A stretch of DNA of 11,003 bases, taken from contig CAJTTS010000095.1 in the NCBI GenBank assembly GCA_910579155.1, positions 1 through 11,003 of the forward strand, read 5' to 3'. The notes under the pieces are model-generated. The model was given only the letters and a program-made list of their open reading frames with translations. It was not told the origin of the DNA and did no database searches. The number at the start of each line of letters is the position of its first letter. Within the stretch, counting starts at the first letter, position 1. Made by a program: the position numbers and the translations under genes. Of this stretch, positions 5,728 through 11,003 are shown piece after piece. This DNA is from an uncultured Oscillospiraceae bacterium. GTDB taxonomy: Bacteria; Bacillota_A; Clostridia; Oscillospirales; Oscillospiraceae.

Positions 5728-6266
5728 AAAATCAAGATATACAGCTTATACCGGCAGACCTGTCTCTCGCGAAACAAGCAACCGACTACTACACTAGAAA
5801 CAGGAGCTTTTTAGAAGCATTTGAACCTGTACGGGACGAGGAATTTTTTTCACTTCAATATCAGCAGGAAGTCTTAAAAAGGGAGATGCTTGAGTATGAA
5901 GAAAAAACAGCCTTTCGCTTTTATATTACTCCAGTAGAGCGGCCGACGAAAATTATAGGTATCATTGGGTTAAACAATGTGGTATGGGGGGCCTTTTGTT
6001 CCGCTTTTCTGGGATATAAATTAGACAAAGAGTATCTCAACAGAGGCTATATGTCTATGTCGGTCGCAATGTTGATAAAATATGCGTTTGAAGAATTAGG
6101 CCTGCACCGAATTGAAGCGAATGTAATGCCGAAAAACAAAGCCTCTTTAAGAGTTTTGGAAAAAAATCATTTTGTAAACGAAGGAATTTCAAAATATTAT
6201 CTAAATATCAATGGAGTTTGGGAAGATCACATTCATATGGTTAAAATAAATTATGCTATGCACTAA
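5724..6266 (+). CDS. GNAT family N-acetyltransferase (RimJ/RimL type)
   Basis: A 180-residue acetyl-CoA-dependent N-acetyltransferase. NRSFLEAFEPVRDEEFF near the N-terminus and the core GIIGLNNVV are typical of RimJ/RimL-type enzymes that modify protein N-termini or small amines. The acetyl-CoA loop lies at about 106-113 (NRGYMSMS). The conserved LGLHRIEANVMPKNKAS (126-141) and VLEKNHFVNEG (144-154) follow. The substrate is unknown. The ATG overlaps the fumarase TGA (ATGA), so translation would be coupled; no Shine-Dalgarno is visible, and an in-frame GTG at 5691 has none either. Base composition is strikingly AT-rich with A/T third positions, unlike every upstream gene, which suggests horizontal acquisition. 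The gene looks intact and full length. It occupies the place where a fumarase beta gene would be expected. Confidence 0.9.
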   Translation: MKNQDIQLIPADLSLAKQATDYYTRNRSFLEAFEPVRDEEFFSLQYQQEVLKREMLEYEEKTAFRFYITPVERPTKIIGIIGLNNVVWGAFCSAFLGYKLDKEYLNRGYMSMSVAMLIKYAFEELGLHRIEANVMPKNKASLRVLEKNHFVNEGISKYYLNINGVWEDHIHMVKINYAMH

Positions 6267-6311
6267 ACTTGATTTTATCGAATCGCGTATCTTTTCTTCT
6301 CCGGATGATTG

Positions 6312-6320
6312 TGGTATACT
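6312..6320 (+). promoter_or_regulatory. Extended -10 promoter for prfC
   Basis: TGGTATACT at 6312-6320 is a TGN extended -10 with TATACT, five of six matching consensus. The -35 position is T-rich (TTTTCT at 6292-6297) and weak. The start site would be near 6327, giving a leader of about 80 bases before prfC. Confidence 0.65.
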
Positions 6321-6341
6321 AATTAGGTTATGATTTTATTT

Positions 6342-6361
6342 AGGGGGTTCTTCCCATGTAA
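6342..6361 (+). promoter_or_regulatory. Start-stop (AUG-UAA) minimal ORF with Shine-Dalgarno in the prfC leader
   Basis: AGGGGG (6342-6347) is followed by eight bases and ATG immediately followed by TAA (6356-6361). A ribosome that initiates here would have a start codon in the P site and a stop codon in the A site at once. It lies in the predicted leader of prfC, which encodes release factor 3, about 45 bases before the prfC start. A translation-termination-sensing role is inference. Confidence 0.45.
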
Positions 6362-6406
6362 AGGACCGTTTTCTTCTAAAAACCAAATGAAACAGGAGGA
6401 ACTCTC

Positions 6407-8002
6407 ATGTCTCAATATGAATCCGAAATCAAGCGGCGAAGAACCTTCGCCATCATCTCCCACCCCGACGCGGGTAAAACCACCCTGACGGAGAAATTCC
6501 TGCTCTACGGCGGGGCCATCGCCCAGGCGGGGGTGGTCAAGGGCAAGAAGAACGCCCGCGCCGTCACCTCCGACTGGATGGAAATCGAAAAGCAGCGCGG
6601 CATCTCCGTCACCTCCTCCGTGATGCAGTTCCAGTACGGGGGCTTCTGCATCAACATCTTGGACACGCCCGGCCACCAGGACTTCTCCGAGGACACCTAC
6701 CGCACTCTAATGGCGGCGGACTCCGCCGTCATGGTCATCGACGCCGCCAAGGGCGTGGAGGCCCAGACCCGGAAGCTGTTCAAGGTGTGCCGGCTGCGGG
6801 ATATCCCCATCTTCACCTTCATCAACAAGATGGACCGGGAGGCCCGGGACCCCTTTGAGCTGTGCCAGGAGCTGGAGCACGAGCTGGGCATCGACACCTA
6901 CGCCGTCAACTGGCCCATCGGCTGCGGCAAGGCGTTCCAGGGCGTGTACGACCGGGAGCGCAAGCGCATCATCCACTTCACCTCCAACGGCGGCTCCAAG
7001 GCGGCCACCGCCACCGAGGTCTCTTTGGACGATCCGGCGCTGGCAGCCCTCATCGGGCAGAGCTACCGGGACCAGCTCTCCGACGAGATTGAACTGCTGG
7101 ACGGCGCCTCCTGCGAGTTCGACATGGACCGGGTTCGCCATGGACAGCTTTCCCCGGTGTTTTTCGGCTCGGCGCTGACCAATTTCGGCGTAGAGCCCTT
7201 CCTGGAGGACTTCCTGCGCATGACCACCGCTCCCTTGCCCCGCACCGCCGGGGAGGAGCTGATCGACTCCTTCGACGACGGCTTCTCCGCCTTCGTGTTT
7301 AAAATCCAGGCCAATATGAACAAGGCCCACCGGGACCGCATCGCATTCATGCGGGTGGTGTCCGGACGGTTCGATGCGGACAAGGAGGTTTACCACGTCC
7401 AGGGCGGCAAGAAGCTGAAGCTGTCCCGGCCCCAGCAGCTCATGGCCGCCGAGCGGGAGATCATCGAGGAGGCCTACGCCGGGGACATCATCGGCGTGTT
7501 CGACCCCGGCATCTTCGCCATCGGCGACACCCTGTGCATGCCGGGGCACAAGTTCCAGTTTGACCCCATCCCCACCTTCGCCCCGGAGCACTTCCGCCGG
7601 GTGCGCCCCTTGGACACCATGAAACGCAAGCAGTTCCTCAAAGGCATGGAGCAGATCGCCCAGGAGGGCGCGATTCAAATTTTTAAGACCCCCTATTCCG
7701 GCATGGAGGAGGTCATCGTGGGCGTGGTGGGCACGCTGCAATTTGACGTGCTGGAATACCGCCTCAAGAACGAGTACGGCGTGGACCTGTACGCAGAAGG
7801 GCTGCCCTACGAGTACCTGCGCCGGCTCCACCACGATGGGGACGAGCCGCTGCAGGCGGACGAGCTCACCCTCCCTGGCGATGCCATGCTGGTGGAGGAC
7901 TACCGGCAGAACCAGTTGTTGCTGTTCGCCTCCCAGTGGTCCATCAACTGGACGGCGGAGCGCAACAAAAATATCACCCTGTCCGAGGGAGAGGTAACGT
8001 AA
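6407..8002 (+). CDS. prfC: Peptide chain release factor 3
   Basis: A 531-residue translational GTPase, RF3, which removes RF1/RF2 from the ribosome after peptide release; the length is close to that of Escherichia coli RF3. GTPase motifs are in order: G1 SHPDAGKT (18-25), switch I with RGIS (64-67), G3 DTPGH (86-90), G4 NKMD (140-143). Domain II and the RF3 C-terminal domain follow, including FFGSALTNFGVEPFL and VGVVGTLQFDVLEYRL, which are characteristic of RF3 rather than EF-G. AGGAGGA (6394-6400) lies six bases before the ATG. It has its own promoter. The C-terminal NKNITLSEGEVT looks like a complete or nearly complete end. Directly after the stop codon the sequence changes to a minus-strand adhesin fragment, and no terminator for prfC is visible. 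Confidence 0.97.
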   Translation: MSQYESEIKRRRTFAIISHPDAGKTTLTEKFLLYGGAIAQAGVVKGKKNARAVTSDWMEIEKQRGISVTSSVMQFQYGGFCINILDTPGHQDFSEDTYRTLMAADSAVMVIDAAKGVEAQTRKLFKVCRLRDIPIFTFINKMDREARDPFELCQELEHELGIDTYAVNWPIGCGKAFQGVYDRERKRIIHFTSNGGSKAATATEVSLDDPALAALIGQSYRDQLSDEIELLDGASCEFDMDRVRHGQLSPVFFGSALTNFGVEPFLEDFLRMTTAPLPRTAGEELIDSFDDGFSAFVFKIQANMNKAHRDRIAFMRVVSGRFDADKEVYHVQGGKKLKLSRPQQLMAAEREIIEEAYAGDIIGVFDPGIFAIGDTLCMPGHKFQFDPIPTFAPEHFRRVRPLDTMKRKQFLKGMEQIAQEGAIQIFKTPYSGMEEVIVGVVGTLQFDVLEYRLKNEYGVDLYAEGLPYEYLRRLHHDGDEPLQADELTLPGDAMLVEDYRQNQLLLFASQWSINWTAERNKNITLSEGEVT

Positions 8003-9137
8003 GGAACTGGCACCCGCCCTTCACTGTGGGCAGCACCTTGCAGTCCACCTTGTACCGGCCCAGGGGCAAGGGCTTGGACACGGCCATGCCGTTTTTGTCC
8101 GTGCGGACGGTGTCCACCAGGCTGCCGATGCGGTAGTGGTAAATCTCGAACTCGGTGCCGGTGATGGGGGCGCCAGCGGGCCAGCCATTCATGGGGTTGT
8201 AGTCCGCGCTGGTCTTGGTGATCTGAATCTGTCCTGTGATGGGCGTGTTCTGCCACTCCACCAGGGTCACCTCGCCCGCCTTGACGTATACCGTTTTCAT
8301 CTGGGTGTCCGGGACATACCCCGGATTGTCCAGCTCCCGCAGGTAGTAGCGGCCACCGTCCGTCAGGCCCTCGATATAGACGTATCCCCGGTCGTCCGAA
8401 GTGTACTGTCCAATGGGCTTGCTGGCGCTGTCATAGAGGAGGAAGCTCACGCCGCTGATGCCCTGCTTGGTGACGGAATCGATCTTATGGATCAAGATAC
8501 CCGAAAAAGCCTTGTTTTTCACCGTCAAAGTGGTGTTTTTTCCATCCTTCATGGTGAAATAGTGGGGTGTGGCGTCCAGCTTGAATTCCTTGGGGCACTC
8601 GGTTTCCACCGCGTAGTAATTCGCCGCGTTCAGTTGGAGGCTGACCCGGCCATCGCTGCCGGTGGTGATGGTGTCCACCAGCCCGCCGTCGTCGGCGCGG
8701 CGGATCTCGAAGGTCACATTGGGGATGCGCTTTTCCTCGTTCCCCTCCACCACCTTGATGAGCTCGAAATTCCCGGCAGGGGCGTTGTAAAAAATAAGAT
8801 ACTGCGTGTCGCCGGGATTCACCTGTACGGACTGGGTCTGGGTGGCTGGATCGATGGTGCAGCCGGGGATGCTCTTGACCTCCTTGGCCACGATGGTGCC
8901 CACCACGCCGGAGATCCGGATCTCCCCGTTGGCTTCCGTCTGATACAGCCCCTTGGAGGACAACTGGCCGCCCTTGGTGTCCACCTTGGAGATCAGGAGG
9001 GAGGACTTGGGGCTGTTGCCGAAGTAGAGCTGCACCACGTCCTGCTGCTTGCCGGAGATGTAGGCGGTCTGGGGCGTGGCGTCCACGATATGGCCGCTGT
9101 CGCTGGCCAGTTCATAAGGTAGGCACCGCCGCGCCAT
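7974..9137 (-). pseudogene. SpaA/Cna-B repeat surface protein fragment
   Basis: The open frame encodes 387 residues of a prealbumin-like (Cna-B/SpaA) cell-wall adhesin. Three repeats can be followed, each with a candidate intramolecular isopeptide triad: Lys51-Glu86-Asn118, Lys128-Glu178-Asn208 and Lys218-Glu268-Asn297. A fourth repeat starts at ITGQIQITK (about 300) and is cut near GRYKV (365). Typical connecting phrases VDATPQTAYISGK and GNFELIKV are present. Both ends are foreign. The first residues MARRCLP come from the 3' end of a group II intron. The last about ten residues (LTLPLPRTG) are antisense to the end of prfC. No signal peptide, membrane anchor or valid sortase signal remains. 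The first repeat is short between Lys51 and the NGE turn, suggesting an internal deletion. True adhesin sequence spans roughly 8045-9118. It is probably not expressed as a surface protein. Confidence 0.85.
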
Positions 9138-9175
9138 ACCCGCTTTCGCGGGCGGTCTCGGCGATACACCCTCCC

Positions 9176-9209
9176 GAACCGGACGTACACCTCTCGATGT
9201 ATCCGGCTC
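9176..9209 (-). ncRNA. Group II intron domain V
   Basis: Read on the minus strand, these 34 bases begin GAGCCGGATA and end TCCGGTTC. The lower helix pairs GAGCCGGA with TCCGGTTC, and contains the AGC catalytic triad at positions 2-4. A two-base bulge (CG) separates it from the upper helix TACATC/GGTGTA, capped by a GAGA tetraloop. This is the canonical secondary structure of group II domain V, with no visible defect. Confidence 0.9.
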
Positions 9210-9232
9210 TCCATTTGCCTATAAGTCTGGAA

Positions 9233-9665
9233 TTATTCAACATATTTGGTTTTCGCGCAGCACTCTGGACACAGCGCGATGGACTTGCGCCGCATCTGCA
9301 TCATTTTCAGCTCCAAATCGTCCTTGCCCGTCAAATCCTTCAGCCGCCGCACATGGTGCATATGGATTTCCTTGGTTTCCGCTCCGCGCAGCTCGCAAAC
9401 GCCAGCTTTCAGCCGTCTTGCGAGACTGTTCGGCTTGGCGTATTTCACATACTGCGGGAGTATGTCAGCGGTTAGTGGTGGCAGGGTCGATTTTTTGGTA
9501 AAGCCATCATGATAGAACTCGCAACACTTTGGGCCGCTTTTGGTCATATAGGGGATGGATATTACCCCGTCCCTCTCATATTTCTTGCGGATTTTTTTGC
9601 AGGTGGTATTGCCCTTAACGGCCAGCGTCCGATCAAGCGTGCCCGGAAACAGGATTCTTCCCGTA
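9233..9665 (-). pseudogene. Group II intron reverse transcriptase/maturase, C-terminal remnant
   Basis: The minus-strand frame ends at 9233 and is open back to about 9665; a Met at 9547 is internal. It reads as the maturase (domain X) tail, including RTLAVKGNTTCKKIRKKYE and FYHDGFTKK. An HNH-type endonuclease tail follows, with EIHMHHVRRLKDLTGK. Zinc-binding positions look degraded: the CxxC expected at CELRG has Arg in place of the second Cys, and the final motif reads CPECCAKTK instead of the usual Cys-His...His pattern. The reverse transcriptase domain is absent. Proteins of this class assist intron splicing and mobility; this remnant should do neither. Confidence 0.8.
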
Positions 9666-9670
9666 TCTAA

Positions 9671-10261
9671 AGGTGGCGAAATGAGGAATATCTGGCCATC
9701 GTCCAGCGGGACAAGACAGAAAATGCCATAATTTACTGGAGAGACGAGACTGGAATCGACAATTGCTCAAACTGTGAGCGCGGGTTTGCACCCAAGGGGC
9801 AGCCCCCAGTTCTGCCAGTGGAGACGAAAAGAGAGCGGCTGAATATGCTTTCCGCCTTGAGCAGGCAGGGGGGCGTTCGCTTTATGCTGTATGAGGATTC
9901 CATGAACCAGCAGCGCCTGATCCAATTTATGGACCGGCTGGTTCGAACCTCCAACCGAAAAGTTTTCCTGATTTTGTACAACCTAAAGGTGCACCATGGG
10001 AAGAAAGCCGCAGCCTGGCTGGACAGGCATCGGGATAAAATTGAGCTGTTTTTTCTACCGCCCCATGCTCCCGAGAGCAATCCGGACGAATATCTCAATC
10101 ATGTGCTGAAACTCTCGATCCATTCTGGCGACTTGCCTCGGAGCAAATACGATATCCGCCATAAAACAGCTTCCTTCATGCGAACTTTGCAACCTTCTCC
10201 TGATAAGGTCTCCGCTTTCTTTCAACATAATCAGATTTCCTATATGATTGTTCGGGAGTAA
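9671..10261 (+). pseudogene. IS630-family transposase, 5'-truncated and catalytically altered
   Basis: The frame from 9671 (after a TAA at 9668-9670) to 10261 gives 196 residues matching the DDE catalytic half of IS630-type transposases. It contains IYWRDETGI, GFAPKGQPPVLPV, RKVFLILYNLKVHHGK, LPPHAPESNPDEYLN and the tail ASFMRTLQPSPDKVSAFF. The N-terminal DNA-binding half is missing. The first catalytic Asp (in DETG) and the Glu in NPDE are present. The second catalytic Asp, normally in LDNL, is Tyr here (codon TAC at 9977-9979, one base from GAC). A GTG at 9818 starts the longest in-frame ORF but is internal to the fold. The element is dead by truncation and active-site loss. It abuts the truncated group II intron on its left. 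Confidence 0.88.
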
Positions 10262-10379
10262 TAATACCCGCAACTACTGCAATAAAAATGCCTTCTATTA
10301 TTCGATTTATTCTGGCCTTTTTTTCGTCATTTTCGTTATTCATAAGGCTAATCCCAACCCTTCTCATTACACTATACAT
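10176..10379 (-). CDS. Small hypothetical protein, probably disrupted by the IS630 element
   Basis: A 67-residue minus-strand frame with an excellent ribosome site: AGGAGGAG five bases before the ATG at 10379-10377. The N-terminal part is polar and charged (MNNENDEKKARINRIIEG), followed by a hydrophobic stretch GIFIAVVAGII (about 30-40) that could be a short membrane helix. From about residue 40 on, the frame is antisense to the end of the IS630 transposase, so the original C-terminus was probably replaced. I do not recognise the family. The AT-rich composition differs from the GC-rich genes to the left. Confidence 0.4.
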   Translation of the reverse strand: MYSVMRRVGISLMNNENDEKKARINRIIEGIFIAVVAGIITPEQSYRKSDYVERKRRPYQEKVAKFA

Positions 10380-10394
10380 TATATCTCCTCCTGA

Positions 10395-10423
10395 ATTTTC
10401 CTCCTATTTTATACTGATGTCAA
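10395..10423 (-). promoter_or_regulatory. Promoter candidate for the small minus-strand ORF
   Basis: On the minus strand TTGACA (10423-10418) is a perfect -35 box, with a 17-base spacer and GAAAAT (10400-10395) as a four-of-six -10. An alternative -10, TATAAAAT (10413-10406), is too close to that -35 and would need a different one. Either supports transcription toward the ORF at 10379. Confidence 0.4.
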
Positions 10424-10466
10424 CACAAATCGACACAAAGCTACAAAAATCAAATGTGCAAGCCGG

Positions 10467-10595
10467 ATGACCGAGGGCTACAACGCAGAATGGAGCGGAA
10501 ATGAGATATTTCGCGGCATACTGAGTGACCTGCTGTACGGCTTAACAATGGGCATCATCCAAACAGTTACAGCCTACGCAGAATTCATCCGATAA
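10467..10595 (+). CDS. Short hypothetical ORF (42 residues)
   Basis: ATG at 10467 to TAA at 10593-10595 encodes MTEGYNAEWSGNEIFRGIL followed by a helical, moderately hydrophobic C-terminal half (SDLLYGLTMGIIQTVTAYAE). The composition is protein-like, but there is no Shine-Dalgarno before the ATG, so it may be the C-terminal remnant of a larger gene lost through rearrangement. Family not recognised. Confidence 0.25.
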   Translation: MTEGYNAEWSGNEIFRGILSDLLYGLTMGIIQTVTAYAEFIR

Positions 10596-10794
10596 GAGGT
10601 TAGCTGACCATATGCGGGCATCCGTAGGATTCTGTGACCGGACGTCATCCATGTCAGGTCTCTCTACCTGGGCACTTCATCAGATGGAACTTAGATATGA
10701 GCAACGTCCGTGTCCGAATTTTTCACCTGAGTATCTGCCACATCAGTTAAACCTTGGAGTTGGATATTGTACCAAAATCCAGGAGGAAATTTCA

Positions 10795-10857
10795 GTGAAA
10801 AACTGCACAACAGGGAAAATGATCTTGCGAATTCCGATAGGATTTCGAAGAATCTAA
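10795..10857 (+). CDS. Possible 20-residue peptide ORF
   Basis: AGGAGG (10781-10786) lies eight bases before GTG at 10795, which opens a 20-codon frame ending TAA at 10855-10857 and rich in Arg, Lys and Ile (KMILRIPIGFRRI at its end). A strong terminator follows 26 bases later. The arrangement could be a small basic peptide gene, a leader peptide, or the end of a decayed gene that happens to retain an internal purine run. No family is recognised. Confidence 0.22.
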   Translation: MKNCTTGKMILRIPIGFRRI

Positions 10858-10883
10858 ACCGATCTGCCCGCCTTGCAAACGGG

Positions 10884-10914
10884 AAAAAGCGCGATGGTTT
10901 ACATCGCGCTTTTT
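10884..10914. terminator. Bidirectional intrinsic terminator
   Basis: AAAAAGCGCGATG (10884-10896) pairs perfectly with CATCGCGCTTTTT (10902-10914) over 13 bp around a 5-base loop. The GC-rich core is flanked by A5 on the left and T5 on the right, so it can terminate transcription from either direction. Confidence 0.85.
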
Positions 10915-10939
10915 GAGATATTAGGTTGTGGTGCTTACC

Positions 10940-11003
10940 ATGGGAAAAGATCCCCAAGAGCTGGTACACGTCAGCGGCAGCACCTACTGCACCCGTGAGC
11001 ATG
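10940..11003 (+). CDS. Possible start of a further gene, truncated by the window end
   Basis: After the terminator an ATG at 10940 opens a frame running out of the window, beginning MGKDPQELVHVSGSTYCTRE. Third positions are mostly G or C, as in the core genes of the window, and better than for the antisense frame. In-frame GTG codons at 10928 and 10931 are alternative starts. No clear Shine-Dalgarno is seen. Too little is present to name a family. Confidence 0.3.
   Translation, partial: MGKDPQELVHVSGSTYCTREH

Larger units (their letters stand above)
9119..9665 (-). mobile_element. 5'-truncated group II intron inserted in the adhesin gene
   Basis: On the minus strand this stretch holds, 5' to 3', the C-terminal part of an intron-encoded maturase, a complete 34-nt domain V, a domain VI-like stem-loop, and a 3' end at about 9119 reading CCTAC (the AY rule). 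Adhesin coding sequence resumes immediately as Tyr-Glu-Leu-Ala. In domain VI a CCCGC-GAAA-GCGGG inner stem and an outer ATCGCCG/CGGCGGT pairing are visible, with a TAT bulge that could supply the branch-point A. Domains I-III and the reverse transcriptase are missing; the sequence is lost near 9665 against an IS630 fragment. It cannot self-splice. Confidence 0.85.
10596..10939. other. Stretch without a recognisable gene
   Basis: I see no convincing protein family here on either strand. The plus-strand frame 10612-10857 and the minus-strand frame ending at 10691 are open but lack family-like motifs. The only structured elements are a Shine-Dalgarno-preceded 20-codon ORF at 10795-10857 and the hairpin at 10884-10914. 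It may be decayed coding DNA. Confidence 0.4.

Noticed and set aside
6330..6488. 52-codon frame starting near the predicted prfC transcription start and overlapping prfC by about 80 bases.
   Set aside because: It has no good ribosome site, and its second half is simply prfC in another frame. Leaderless translation is possible but unsupported; the AUG-UAA element is the stronger signal.
6707..7834. Minus-strand open frame of 375 codons opposite prfC.
   Set aside because: RF3 on the plus strand is unambiguous; the antisense frame has no recognisable motif.
7974..8002. The minus-strand adhesin frame ends in LPRTG, which matches the sortase motif LPXTG.
   Set aside because: These codons are antisense to the end of prfC, a real conserved gene. 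No membrane helix or basic tail follows, since the stop is immediate. The match is coincidence.
8136..9122. Plus-strand open frame of 328 codons opposite the adhesin fragment.
   Set aside because: The minus strand shows Cna-B repeats with isopeptide residues; the plus frame is G/V/L/H-rich without family features.
10423..10452. The three 10-mers considered as replication-origin iterons or a CRISPR-like array.
   Set aside because: There are only three degenerate copies with no spacers, no rep gene and no DnaA boxes nearby; at most an operator-like or phased A-tract element.
10612..10857. 81-codon plus-strand frame and the 103-codon minus-strand frame 10691-11002 in the right flank.
   Set aside because: Neither shows family motifs, consistent codon bias or a ribosome site at its start; only the 3' 20 codons of the plus frame have an SD, reported separately.

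Overview
The window reads as chromosomal DNA of an endospore-forming member of the Clostridia, most likely a high-GC gut lineage such as the Oscillospiraceae. The evidence is a yabP-yabQ-divIC-S1 gene block with a near-consensus sigma-E promoter, strong GC bias at third codon positions, AGGAGG-type ribosome binding sites, and SpaA/Cna-B and group II intron remnants of the kind common in gut Firmicutes. The assignment is inference from gene content; no 16S or full-length marker is present.

Layout. (1) 1-1319: aromatic amino acid biosynthesis, with the 3' part of a DAHP synthase gene followed by prephenate dehydrogenase (tyrA). (2) 1333-1880: a Nudix hydrolase with its own sigma-A-like promoter. 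(3) 1898-3563: the sporulation/division block yabP-yabQ-divIC-S1 RNA-binding protein, opened by a sigma-E promoter and closed by a strong intrinsic terminator. (4) 3567-3732: an intergenic region with three inverted repeats. (5) 3733-5727: an amidohydrolase translationally coupled to a class I fumarate hydratase alpha subunit. (6) 5724-6266: an AT-rich GNAT acetyltransferase starting inside the fumarase stop codon, where the fumarase beta gene would be expected. (7) 6312-8002: peptide chain release factor 3 (prfC) with its own promoter and a leader containing a start-stop (AUG-UAA) element preceded by a Shine-Dalgarno. (8) 7974-10261: mobile-element debris. A SpaA/Cna-B surface protein fragment on the minus strand is interrupted by the 3' end of a group II intron (maturase C-terminus, intact domain V, domain VI). 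That intron is itself cut off by a 5'-truncated IS630-family transposase lacking a catalytic Asp. (9) 10262-11003: a low-information region with a small minus-strand ORF, one or two tiny plus-strand ORFs, a bidirectional terminator and the possible start of a further gene.

How it works together: the left two thirds are ordinary core genes in short, co-directional operons. The right third shows nested insertion and deletion: intron into adhesin, IS630 fragment against intron, adhesin fragment against the prfC stop codon. I found no CRISPR array, tRNA, rRNA or defence system. The most interesting signals are the AUG-UAA minimal ORF in the release-factor leader, the fumarase alpha subunit without its beta partner, and the yabQ frame that runs about 190 bases into divIC after A-runs.
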